64,000 bases of DNA, taken from contig JABTUQ010000008.1 of NCBI GenBank assembly GCA_015075225.1, positions 1 to 64,000 of the forward strand, in the 5' to 3' direction. Each line of letters opens with the position of its first letter. Within the stretch, counting starts at the first letter, position 1. Positions 48,009-55,834 of the stretch are shown piece by piece. The notes beneath the pieces were generated by a model, which was given only the letters and a program-made list of their open reading frames with translations, had not been told where the DNA came from and ran no database searches. This DNA comes from Burkholderiales bacterium (GTDB lineage: Bacteria > Pseudomonadota > Gammaproteobacteria > Burkholderiales > Nitrosomonadaceae). The translations under genes were made by a program, and so were the position numbers.

Positions 48009-49658
48009 ATGGCAACTGTCCAGGAAGAAATCCAGGAAGAAAAAAAGGCATTCAGCCAGCTGGATAAAATCAAGCAACTGCCCATGCAAAAAAAACTGGG
48101 CCTGATGGTGGCAGCGGCTGCTGTTATCGCCATGACTGCAGGCACATGGTTATGGAGCCAGACACCGGATTACCGTGTGCTTTATACCAATGTATCCGAT
48201 CAGGAAGGCGGTACGATCATCGATGCCCTGCAAAAAATGAACATCCCCTATCAATTCAGCGAAAGCGGAGGTTCGATCCTGATTCCAGCCAGTCAGGTAC
48301 ATGAAGTTCGCCTGCGCCTGGCGGGGCAAGGTTTGCCCAAAGGCAGCCTGTCCGGTTTCGAAATTCTGGAAAACCAGAAATTCGGCTCCAGCCAGTTTCT
48401 GGAACAAGTTAATTACCAGCGCGCTCTGGAAGGAGAACTTTCACGCTCGATTCAATCCCTGTCGGCCGTTCAGGGAGCGCGCGTGCATCTGGCCATCGCC
48501 AGACCAAGCGTATTTACCCGTGAACGTCCCCAGCCCAGGGTCTCCGTATTACTGAATCTGCATCCTGGCCGGATGTTGAGTGCCGAACAGGTCAGCGCCA
48601 TTGTTCATCTGGTTTCCAGCAGCATTCCCGATCTTCCGGTCAAAAACGTTACCGTTATTGACCAGCAAGGCAATCTGCTGAGCGGGCAAAAGGATAATCA
48701 GGCGGAAACCGGGCTCGACCCCAGCCAGCTCAAGTATGTGCAGGACATGGAGCAAAATTTCATCCGGCGTATCGAAGCCATTCTCACGCCAATTACCGGT
48801 CAGGATAACGTCCATGCACAGGTAACGGCGGATGTCGATTTTTCCCATATCGAGCGCGCTGAAGAAACCTACAGACCCAATAACAATCCGGCTGAAGCCG
48901 CCGCTGTTCGCAGTCAGCAACAATCCGAATCGATTTCCATTTCCCAGCCGGAAGGAGGCGTACCTGGCGCATTGTCGAATCGCCCCCCGGCTCCGGCTGA
49001 AGCACCGGTAGAAGCCAAGCAAAGTTCGGAAGCGGCCGCCAAAACTACGCCAACCGATACCCGGAAAGAATCCACCACCAACTATGAAGTGGATAAAACC
49101 GTGGCTCATATCCGCCAATCCACCGGGCGGATCAACCGGCTCTCGGCAGCAGTAGTCATCAACCACCGGACAAAACTGGATGCTGAAGGCAACCCGGTGA
49201 GCGAGCCGCTCGCTGATGAAGAAATCGCGAAACTCACCGCATTGGTCAAACAGGCCATTGGATTTGATGAAAAACGTGGAGACACACTCACCGTCACCAG
49301 CAGCCAGTTCAATCCAAAAGGAGACATCGCCGAAGATCTGCCGCTCTGGAAAGATCCTGATAAGGTGCAACTCACCAAGGATATTGGCAAACAACTGTTG
49401 ATCGCAGCGCTGGTGCTGTTCTTCCTGCTAAAAATTTTCCGGCCTTTTCTGCGCAATCTGCTGCCTCCTCCACCACCGCCAGCTGTTCCCGTTTTAGCAT
49501 CGGCTGGAAATAATGTAGTGCAAGGAGAAACCATGATTGAAACCACCAAGGTGGTCACACTGGAAGAAAATCTCGAAAAAGCCAGATTGCTGGCAGCCAA
49601 TGAACCGGCCATAGTGGCCAATGTCGTCAAGGGATGGATATCAGGCAATGGACAATGA
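48009..49658 (+). CDS. fliF: Flagellar MS-ring protein FliF
   Basis: A 549-residue protein from the ATG at 48009; a GTG at 48000 is possible but the AAGG ribosome site favours 48009. It has two membrane helices (LGLMVAAAAVIAMTAGTWLW, and ALVLFFLLKIFRPFLRNLL near residue 480) and the ring-building motifs SDQEGGTIIDALQKMNIPY, QFLEQVNYQRALEGELSRSI, VQGARVHLAIARPSVF and SVLLNLHPGRMLSAEQVSAIVHLV. It builds the membrane MS ring, base of the motor and export gate. It overlaps fliG by 11 bases. Confidence 0.95.
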   Translation: MATVQEEIQEEKKAFSQLDKIKQLPMQKKLGLMVAAAAVIAMTAGTWLWSQTPDYRVLYTNVSDQEGGTIIDALQKMNIPYQFSESGGSILIPASQVHEVRLRLAGQGLPKGSLSGFEILENQKFGSSQFLEQVNYQRALEGELSRSIQSLSAVQGARVHLAIARPSVFTRERPQPRVSVLLNLHPGRMLSAEQVSAIVHLVSSSIPDLPVKNVTVIDQQGNLLSGQKDNQAETGLDPSQLKYVQDMEQNFIRRIEAILTPITGQDNVHAQVTADVDFSHIERAEETYRPNNNPAEAAAVRSQQQSESISISQPEGGVPGALSNRPPAPAEAPVEAKQSSEAAAKTTPTDTRKESTTNYEVDKTVAHIRQSTGRINRLSAAVVINHRTKLDAEGNPVSEPLADEEIAKLTALVKQAIGFDEKRGDTLTVTSSQFNPKGDIAEDLPLWKDPDKVQLTKDIGKQLLIAALVLFFLLKIFRPFLRNLLPPPPPPAVPVLASAGNNVVQGETMIETTKVVTLEENLEKARLLAANEPAIVANVVKGWISGNGQ

Positions 49659-50642
49659 TGGCGTTTTGAAAAGTGCAATTCTGTTGATGTCGCTGGGAGA
49701 AGAAGAAGCATCCCAGGTATTTCGTTTTCTCGGCCCCAAGGAAGTTCAGAAACTGAGTGAAACCATGGCCACTCTGAACGACATCAAACAGGAAACAATA
49801 GAAACCGTACTGGAAGAATTTTGCCAGCATGCAGAAGGCAAAACCTCACTAGGGCAGGATGCGCTTGATTATCTGCGCAAGGTGTTGACCAGGGCACTGG
49901 GTGAAGAAAAGGCTAACAACCTGATGGATCGCATCAGCCAAGGAGATGACACCAGCGGTATCGAGAGCCTGAAATGGATGGATGCCGCTTCGGCAGCAGA
50001 ACTGATCAAGAACGAACACCCGCAGATTATTGCCACGATACTGGTCCATCTTGGTAGGATCAATCCAGTGCCATCCTCGGGCTGTTTACCGAACGATTGA
50101 GAAATGATGTCCTGTTGCGCATTGCCACACTGGATAGTGTTCAACCAATCGCCCTGCGCGAATTGAATGGCGTATTGGGCAAACTGCTGTCAGGCACCGA
50201 CAGCATCAAGAAACCGCGCATGGGAGGAGTGCGCGCAACGGCGGAAATCCTGAACTTCATGCCCAGCGCACTGGAAGCCAACATCATTGAAAACTTCACC
50301 CAATACGATGAAGAAATCGCACAAAAAATCATGGATGAAATGTTCGTTTTCGATGATCTGTTGAAAGTGGATGACCAGGGCATCCAGCTGTTGCTCAGGG
50401 AAATCCAGTCGGATTCGCTCATCACCGCGCTCAAGGGCGCCAAGGAAGAATTGCGCACCAAAATCTTCAAAAACATGTCACAACGTGCTGCCGAAGGATT
50501 GCGCGAAGATCTTGAAAGCAAAGGCCCGGTCCGCGTCTCCGAAGTGGAAGCTGAACAGAAGAAAATTCTCAAGACTTTACGCCAGCTTGCCGATGATGGC
50601 CGTATCGCACTAGGTGGAAGTGGAGCAGATGGCTTTGTCTGA
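49648..50642 (+). pseudogene. fliG: Flagellar motor switch protein FliG, one-base frameshift
   Basis: The N-terminal piece (49648-50100; LKSAILLMSLGEEEASQVFR, NEHPQIIATILVHL) and the C-terminal piece (frame ending at 50642; RNDVLLRIATLDSVQPIALR, AAEILNFMPSALEANII, DEMFVFDDLLKVDDQGIQLL) make one FliG of about 331 residues. After VHL the first frame reads GRINPVPS and stops. Relatives continue with an acidic residue, RD and Q-SAILGLF. Here TTGGTAGGATC at 50051-50061 has lost a G from an expected AGGGATC, and restoring it gives HLGRDQSSAILGLFTERL. The two halves are separately unable to form a motor switch. Either the flagellum is non-functional or this is an assembly error. Confidence 0.9.
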
Positions 50643-50704
50643 TATTTTTTCCATTTCTGCCATCCGGTTTAACCAATGCACCACAATGGACAAAGGAATG
50701 AACT

Positions 50705-51424
50705 ATGGAAGCAGCTCATGTCATCCCCAAAAAAGACCTTTCTTCCTGGCAAAAATGGGAACCCGGCACATTTGACCAGCTCAAGAACCGGCAAAAAACC
50801 GAATCGCAACCTCCAGCTCCCCAGACACCGGAACCGGTAATTTCACCCGGAAAACCGGCAGCCAGTACTGCGAAAACGATCGAACAGGAAGCCATCGTTT
50901 TACCCACTGCCGAGCAGATAGAACGAATCTACCAGCAGGCACAGGAAGAAGGAAAAACAGCCGGATACGAAGAAGGCAAGGAACAGGCCGCACACGAAAC
51001 CGCCAGAGAAATACACCAACTGCAATCCCTGATCCAGACATTCGAACAGGAATTGATGCAGATTGATCAGGTAATTGCCAAAGATCTGCTGGCACTCTCG
51101 ATCGACCTGGCCAAAAAAATCACTACTCAAGCGCTGCAAATCAAGCCCGAACTGATCTTGCCAGTTGTGGAAGAAGCGTTGCGTCAGCTGCCTTCCGTCT
51201 CACAGCACGTGAAGATTATGGTACACCCCGATGATGCCGGAAGGATTCGCAGCCATCTGAAAAGCCAGTTGCCGCACATGAAATGCCAGATCCATGAAGA
51301 TGCACAGATCGAACCCGGCGGCTGCCGGATCGAATCCGGTGGCTGTGAAGTAGATGCAACACTGGCCACGCGCTGGCAACGCATTCTCGAACCGCTTGAT
51401 CAAAATCCAGATTGGCTGACATGA
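50705..51424 (+). CDS. fliH: Flagellar assembly protein FliH
   Basis: A 239-residue protein with a proline- and lysine-rich N-terminal 80 residues, a central coiled-coil region ([25 protein letters not shown], with the GxxxG-like spacing found in FliH) and a conserved C-terminal domain ([46 protein letters not shown]). FliH inhibits and delivers the export ATPase FliI. It overlaps fliI by 4 bases. Confidence 0.9.
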   Translation: MEAAHVIPKKDLSSWQKWEPGTFDQLKNRQKTESQPPAPQTPEPVISPGKPAASTAKTIEQEAIVLPTAEQIERIYQQAQEEGKTAGYEEGKEQAAHETAREIHQLQSLIQTFEQELMQIDQVIAKDLLALSIDLAKKITTQALQIKPELILPVVEEALRQLPSVSQHVKIMVHPDDAGRIRSHLKSQLPHMKCQIHEDAQIEPGGCRIESGGCEVDATLATRWQRILEPLDQNPDWLT

Positions 51425-52845
51425 CAGAACCCAGCATCGCCGGTACATTCAAATCAGCCCGCATCTCGCTCTGGCAGGATTACATCCGCAGCTGCCGACT
51501 CCTGGCCGAACCATCCCATCCATACCGTGTCAGCGGTACATTGACCCGGGTGGCCGGCCTGGTCATGGAAGCAGTCGGCTTGAAACTGGCTGTAGGCACC
51601 GGCTGCATTGTCTATCTCCCCAACGGCACCAGTGTTACGGCAGAAGTCGTCGGTTTTTCCGGAGATCGGCTTTTTCTGATGCCATCAGGTGATATTTATG
51701 GCCTGACGCCTGGCGCAAAAGTTGTTCCAATCGAATACACCGGGCCGGCGCCGCGTATCGGTGTCACACAACATCCGCGACGCCGTGCGGCTGACCGGGC
51801 CAAACACATCAGCGTCGGCCCGGAACTGCTTGGCCGCGTATTAAATGGCGCAGGCGAACCGCTTGATCAACTTGGCCCGCTGCATTGCGAACACAGCGTG
51901 CCGCTCTACAGCCGCCCGTTCAACCCGCTGGAACGCGCACCCATCGAGACAATACTGGATGTCGGCGTGCGGGCAATCAACACCCTGCTATGCGTGGGCC
52001 GTGGCCAGCGCATGGGATTGTTTGCCGGTAGTGGCGTGGGCAAAAGCGTATTGCTCGGCATGATGGCGCGCTACACCAGCGCGGATGTCATCGTCGTTGG
52101 TCTGATTGGTGAACGAGGCAGGGAAGTACAGGAATTTATTGAACATATCCTTGGCTCGGAAGGATTGGCACGCTCGGTCGTTGTTGCCGCACCGGCCGAT
52201 ACTTCACCGCTGATGCGTTTGCACGGCGCCGCCTATGCCACCGCCATCGCCGAATATTTCCGGGATCAGGGCAAGCATGTTTTGCTGATCATGGATTCGC
52301 TCACCCGCGTTGCCATGGCGCAGCGGGAAATTTCTCTTGCCATTGGCGAACCACCTGCCACCAAAGGTTATCCGCCTTCCGTCTTTGCCCGCCTGCCGCA
52401 GCTGGTAGAGCGCGCCGGTAACGGACGGCATGGCAGCGGATCGATCACCGCCTTTTACACCGTGCTGACTGAAAGCGACGATCCGAATGACCCTATCGCC
52501 GACAACGCCCGTGCCATCCTTGATGGACATATCGTTCTTTCCCGGCGTCTGGCAGAAGCCGGCCATTATCCAGCAATCGACATTGAAGCCTCGATCAGCC
52601 GTGTCATGTCCGCACTGGTTTCACCCGACATGCTCAATCTGGCGCTGCGTTTCAAGGCAACCTACTCACGCTACCAGCGCAGCCACGATCTGATCAGTGT
52701 CGGCGCCTACACACCAGGCACCGACCCCCAGCTGGATCAGGCCATTGCGCTGCATCCGTCGCTGGAATCCTTCCTGCAGCAAGGCATGTTTGAACGGGAA
52801 AGTTATCTGGGAAGCATTAAGAAACTGGTTGGCTTGCAACTGTAA
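51421..52845 (+). CDS. fliI: Flagellum-specific export ATPase FliI
   Basis: A 474-residue ATPase starting at the ATG that overlaps the fliH stop (ATGA). It resembles the F1 beta subunit: the Walker A is [17 protein letters not shown], the Walker [19 protein letters not shown], with [25 protein letters not shown] [15 protein letters not shown]. The N-terminal domain and the C-terminal domain are complete. It energises and unfolds export substrates of the flagellar type III system. Confidence 0.95.
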   Translation: MTEPSIAGTFKSARISLWQDYIRSCRLLAEPSHPYRVSGTLTRVAGLVMEAVGLKLAVGTGCIVYLPNGTSVTAEVVGFSGDRLFLMPSGDIYGLTPGAKVVPIEYTGPAPRIGVTQHPRRRAADRAKHISVGPELLGRVLNGAGEPLDQLGPLHCEHSVPLYSRPFNPLERAPIETILDVGVRAINTLLCVGRGQRMGLFAGSGVGKSVLLGMMARYTSADVIVVGLIGERGREVQEFIEHILGSEGLARSVVVAAPADTSPLMRLHGAAYATAIAEYFRDQGKHVLLIMDSLTRVAMAQREISLAIGEPPATKGYPPSVFARLPQLVERAGNGRHGSGSITAFYTVLTESDDPNDPIADNARAILDGHIVLSRRLAEAGHYPAIDIEASISRVMSALVSPDMLNLALRFKATYSRYQRSHDLISVGAYTPGTDPQLDQAIALHPSLESFLQQGMFERESYLGSIKKLVGLQL

Positions 52846-52874
52846 CCCACACAAAAAACGCTTATTCATAAAAC

Positions 52875-53324
52875 ATGGCTTCCCTTCAATCACTCAGGCT
52901 ACTGCTTGATCACACACAAAAACAGGCAGACGATGCCGCCCTGAATCTGGGAAAACTCAATCAAAAACAGCAGGAAGCGGAAAAAACACTGCAAATGCTG
53001 CTGGAGTACCGTGAAAACTATCAAGCCCGGTTTATGGCCACAGCCGGCAATGGCATCAATCTTGCAGACTGGCGCAATTACATGGCATTTATCGGGAAAC
53101 TGGATAACGCTATCAGTGAACAGGAAAAAAATATTGAACATGCCAGACAGCGCACCGAAACTGGAAAACATGAATTCCAGACTCACCGGAAAAAACTGAA
53201 ATCCTACGACACACTCCTGGAACGCGCCCGAAATAGCCAGGAAGCACGCGAACAGAAACGGGAACAGCGCCAGCTGGATGAACTCGTCACAAACAAATTC
53301 AGCCGCAATGTGAAACAAAGATAA
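52875..53324 (+). CDS. fliJ: Flagellar export protein FliJ
   Basis: A 149-residue, almost entirely helical coiled-coil protein (LLLDHTQKQADDAALNLGKL, QQEAEKTLQMLLEYRENYQ, ISEQEKNIEHARQRTE, EQKREQRQLDELVTNKF). FliJ links the FliI hexamer to the export gate and acts as an escort for hook and filament chaperones. The position between fliI and fliK is standard. Confidence 0.85.
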   Translation: MASLQSLRLLLDHTQKQADDAALNLGKLNQKQQEAEKTLQMLLEYRENYQARFMATAGNGINLADWRNYMAFIGKLDNAISEQEKNIEHARQRTETGKHEFQTHRKKLKSYDTLLERARNSQEAREQKREQRQLDELVTNKFSRNVKQR

Positions 53325-53384
53325 TCCGGCATAGTAATTGCTAGATATTTCACATCAACTGAAATCCAAAAGGATGCCACACCC

Positions 53385-54665
53385 ATGATCACCCTGCCGA
53401 GCACCGCCTCCCAAATACCCGATCTCACCCTGTCTTTTATCAGCCCGCCATCCGGCACCGAACAATCACCCCAGGCGTTTGACAACATCCTGACAGAAAT
53501 GCTGGAACAGAAACCGGTGGAAGAAGAACAGGCCGCTGACCCGGCAGCAATCCCCACACTGCCAATCCTGGCGATCGACATAACAAGCACGATTGGAACA
53601 GCAATGGCTTATACAGAAACGCCTGAAGCAGACGATGCCATCGATCAACCCGGTATCAGCGTGAATACAACAACGGACGAATTGCTGAACAATCTTTCAA
53701 CCGGCACACCTTTGGCAAATGCTGGAAAAGCAGCGCCAGTTGAACCGATTCTGACCGAGGAACAACACCAGGCTACCGATACAACCGAGCTGACACCTGC
53801 TGTTGCTGGCGGCCAATTATTTTCTGTTCTGGAGCATCCACCCGTGCCGGGCCAGGCCACCCCCACGATCGCGGATAAACTCACGGCAGCCGTCAACCAG
53901 CCAGCCAGCCAGCCTTTTCCCGCATCATTGCAGGCAGAAGGACAACCTCGCCCAGCCCAGATTCACACCAAAACATCTGCGGGCACGTTCTCCAGTCCGG
54001 TTACGGATACAGCAACCAATACCGCAAGTGACATATCCATTTCTGCCACGCCCGATATGGAATCAGGTGAAGTGCGATCTGCATCAGAAAACAATCCTGC
54101 TCAGATCAGCAGCCCGGCAATTTTTGCCGAAAGCGGCAAATCCTTGCCGCATCCCTCTGCCGCCATCACACCAGCCAGCCATTCAGCAACAGCGGACACC
54201 TTTGAAGTAGCGGAAAACAGCACATCCACCCTTGCCACCCCCTTCCAGCAATCGGACTGGTCAGACACATTCAGCCAAAAAATCACCTGGCTGGCGACAC
54301 AACAGATTCAATCCGCCGAGTTGAAACTGAATCCAGCACACCTTGGCCCGATCGAAATTTCACTGAAATTAAACAGCGATCAACAACTCATCGCGCAATT
54401 TGTATCTCATCATCCGGCTGTGCGCGAAGCCATCGAAACCAACCTGCCAAAATTGCGCGAAATCATGGCCGAAAACGGCATTACGCTGGCAGACACCTCC
54501 GTCAGTGCCGACACACCGCAACAACAGGCAGAAAACGGGCAACACGGCTCTCACCCACGCCACCCGGCAACTAGCAATTATTTTTCCTATGGTTCTGCAG
54601 ATCCGGGCACATCATCACCCTTACCGACCACCAGACATACCGGCCTCGTCGATACATTCGCCTGA
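53385..54665 (+). CDS. fliK: Flagellar hook-length control protein FliK
   Basis: A 426-residue protein. The first 290 residues are rich in Thr, Ala, Pro and Gln (TNTASDISISATPDMESG and similar) as in the secreted ruler part of FliK. The C-terminal Flg_hook domain (residues about 290-390) is clear: WLATQQIQSAELKLNPAHLGP, IEISLKLNSDQQLIAQFV, HPAVREAIETNLPKLREIM. It is secreted by the flagellar system and switches export from hook to filament proteins. It ends 286 bp before the octad-repeat gene. Confidence 0.92.
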   Translation: MITLPSTASQIPDLTLSFISPPSGTEQSPQAFDNILTEMLEQKPVEEEQAADPAAIPTLPILAIDITSTIGTAMAYTETPEADDAIDQPGISVNTTTDELLNNLSTGTPLANAGKAAPVEPILTEEQHQATDTTELTPAVAGGQLFSVLEHPPVPGQATPTIADKLTAAVNQPASQPFPASLQAEGQPRPAQIHTKTSAGTFSSPVTDTATNTASDISISATPDMESGEVRSASENNPAQISSPAIFAESGKSLPHPSAAITPASHSATADTFEVAENSTSTLATPFQQSDWSDTFSQKITWLATQQIQSAELKLNPAHLGPIEISLKLNSDQQLIAQFVSHHPAVREAIETNLPKLREIMAENGITLADTSVSADTPQQQAENGQHGSHPRHPATSNYFSYGSADPGTSSPLPTTRHTGLVDTFA

Positions 54666-54863
54666 CACCATCCGGCGCTTGCCCGCCGACATCAGAGCAA
54701 TACCGGCCCGCAGCTCGGCCACAGTCAAACTGGAACACGGCACCTCCAATGTCAAGTTATAACCAGTCAGCATACCGGAACAAAACACCAGACCACCTTT
54801 TCTTCAACCAACCACAAATTGTCTACCAGAAATTCTTTAGAAATTTATTTTCTACTTTCCTGC

Positions 54864-54890
54864 TAAAGCAACCACGCAAATGACCGTTGG
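54864..54890 (+). promoter_or_regulatory. Weak candidate FliA (sigma-28) promoter
   Basis: TAAAGCAA at 54864 is followed after 11 bases by ACCGTTGG, in the place of the TAAAGTTT-N11-GCCGATAA consensus. The TAAAG and CCG cores match but the rest does not. It lies 62-88 bases upstream of the octad-repeat gene. The 286-bp intergenic region shows nothing else that I recognise. Confidence 0.25.
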
Positions 54891-54951
54891 TTAGATTCAG
54901 TAAACATTTTTTACTAATTTTTAATGAACCTAACCAAAGAGGTACATAACC

Positions 54952-55737
54952 ATGTCCATCCAGGCATTTTCTGCGGCACAGATAGCCGCTTTTACCACCA
55001 CACAAATTCAGAATCTGACAGTCGATGATTTCAAAAAAATTTCTGCGACACAAATAGCTGCCCTTAAAAGTGATCAAATTGCAGCTATCGAAACGCAAGA
55101 CATGGTTGTTCTCAATGCATCACAAATCAAAGCCTTCGAGGCTCAAGCATTTTCTGACGGAATGCTTGTTTATGGGATAGACAAACTCACCGCCGCACAG
55201 GTTAAAGGTCTGACTACCGATCAGCTGAGCAATCTGAGTACAGCAAACGTCACCGCCATGACCAGCACACAAGTCGCCGCCCTGTCCGCCGCTCAGGTAA
55301 ACAGCTTCACTAGCGCACAAATCCAGGCTCTCTCTGATGATGCTGCCGCCATTAACTTCAAGGGTGTGGGTACTGCGCAAGTCAAGGATCTGAGCTCGGA
55401 TCAGGTCGCCGCTCTGACCGCAGCACAGCTCAAATCACTGACCGCTGACCAGATCAAGGCTGTCGATACCGAAGACCTGGCTCAGTTGAGTTCTACCAAT
55501 ATCGCCGCTTTTGATGCAAAACAGATCGGCGCATTCACCAGCACGCAGCTCAATGCCATGGATGGAACATGGATCGGATCGATAACAACCGCCCAGATCA
55601 AAGGCATGACAGGAGATCAGATCAAGAGCATGGATAGCACTCACTTGGGATACCTGACGTCTGATCAGATCAGAGAGCTCACGGCCGATCAAGTGGCAGG
55701 ACTTACCACAGATCAAATTCAATATCTGAATTTCTAA
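54952..55737 (+). CDS. Octad-repeat protein, unknown family
   Basis: A 261-residue protein with no signal peptide and no cysteine. From residue 9 onward almost all of it is an 8-residue repeat of the form Q-[ILV]-x-x-[LFM]-[TSD]-[TSA]-x, for example AQIAAFTT, TQVAALSA, DQVAALTA and DQIKSMDS. I count about 29 octads, broken by 17 residues at 65-81 and 12 at 130-141. The repeat places hydrophobic residues at two fixed positions and Thr/Ser/Asp at two, as in a beta-solenoid or short helical repeat. It follows fliK and precedes a GT41 glycosyltransferase gene, so it may be an exported glycosylated surface protein. A strong terminator follows. Confidence 0.78.
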   Translation: MSIQAFSAAQIAAFTTTQIQNLTVDDFKKISATQIAALKSDQIAAIETQDMVVLNASQIKAFEAQAFSDGMLVYGIDKLTAAQVKGLTTDQLSNLSTANVTAMTSTQVAALSAAQVNSFTSAQIQALSDDAAAINFKGVGTAQVKDLSSDQVAALTAAQLKSLTADQIKAVDTEDLAQLSSTNIAAFDAKQIGAFTSTQLNAMDGTWIGSITTAQIKGMTGDQIKSMDSTHLGYLTSDQIRELTADQVAGLTTDQIQYLNF

Positions 55738-55775
55738 TAAGCGCCAGGTTCTCGCGTTATTCGGCGTAATCAACC

Positions 55776-55821
55776 ACCCTCGGTATTGGTACATTCGTAT
55801 CAATACCGAGGGTTTATTTTT
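55776..55821 (+). terminator. Strong rho-independent terminator after the octad-repeat gene
   Basis: A perfect 13-bp stem (ACCCTCGGTATTG at 55776-55788 paired with CAATACCGAGGGT at 55801-55813) with a 12-base loop is followed by TTATTTTT. It ends about 14 bases before the start codon of the glycosyltransferase gene, leaving no room for a promoter. It would therefore act as a partial terminator lowering expression of that gene relative to the repeat protein. Confidence 0.88.
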
Positions 55822-55834
55822 GGGAGATCGAAAC

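Noticed and set aside
48549..49394. Long minus-strand frame opposite fliF
   Set aside because: Cysteine- and phenylalanine-rich shadow of a well-supported gene.
54966..55730. Octad repeats as a CRISPR array
   Set aside because: The repeats are protein-level with varied codons and continuous reading frame; no constant spacers.
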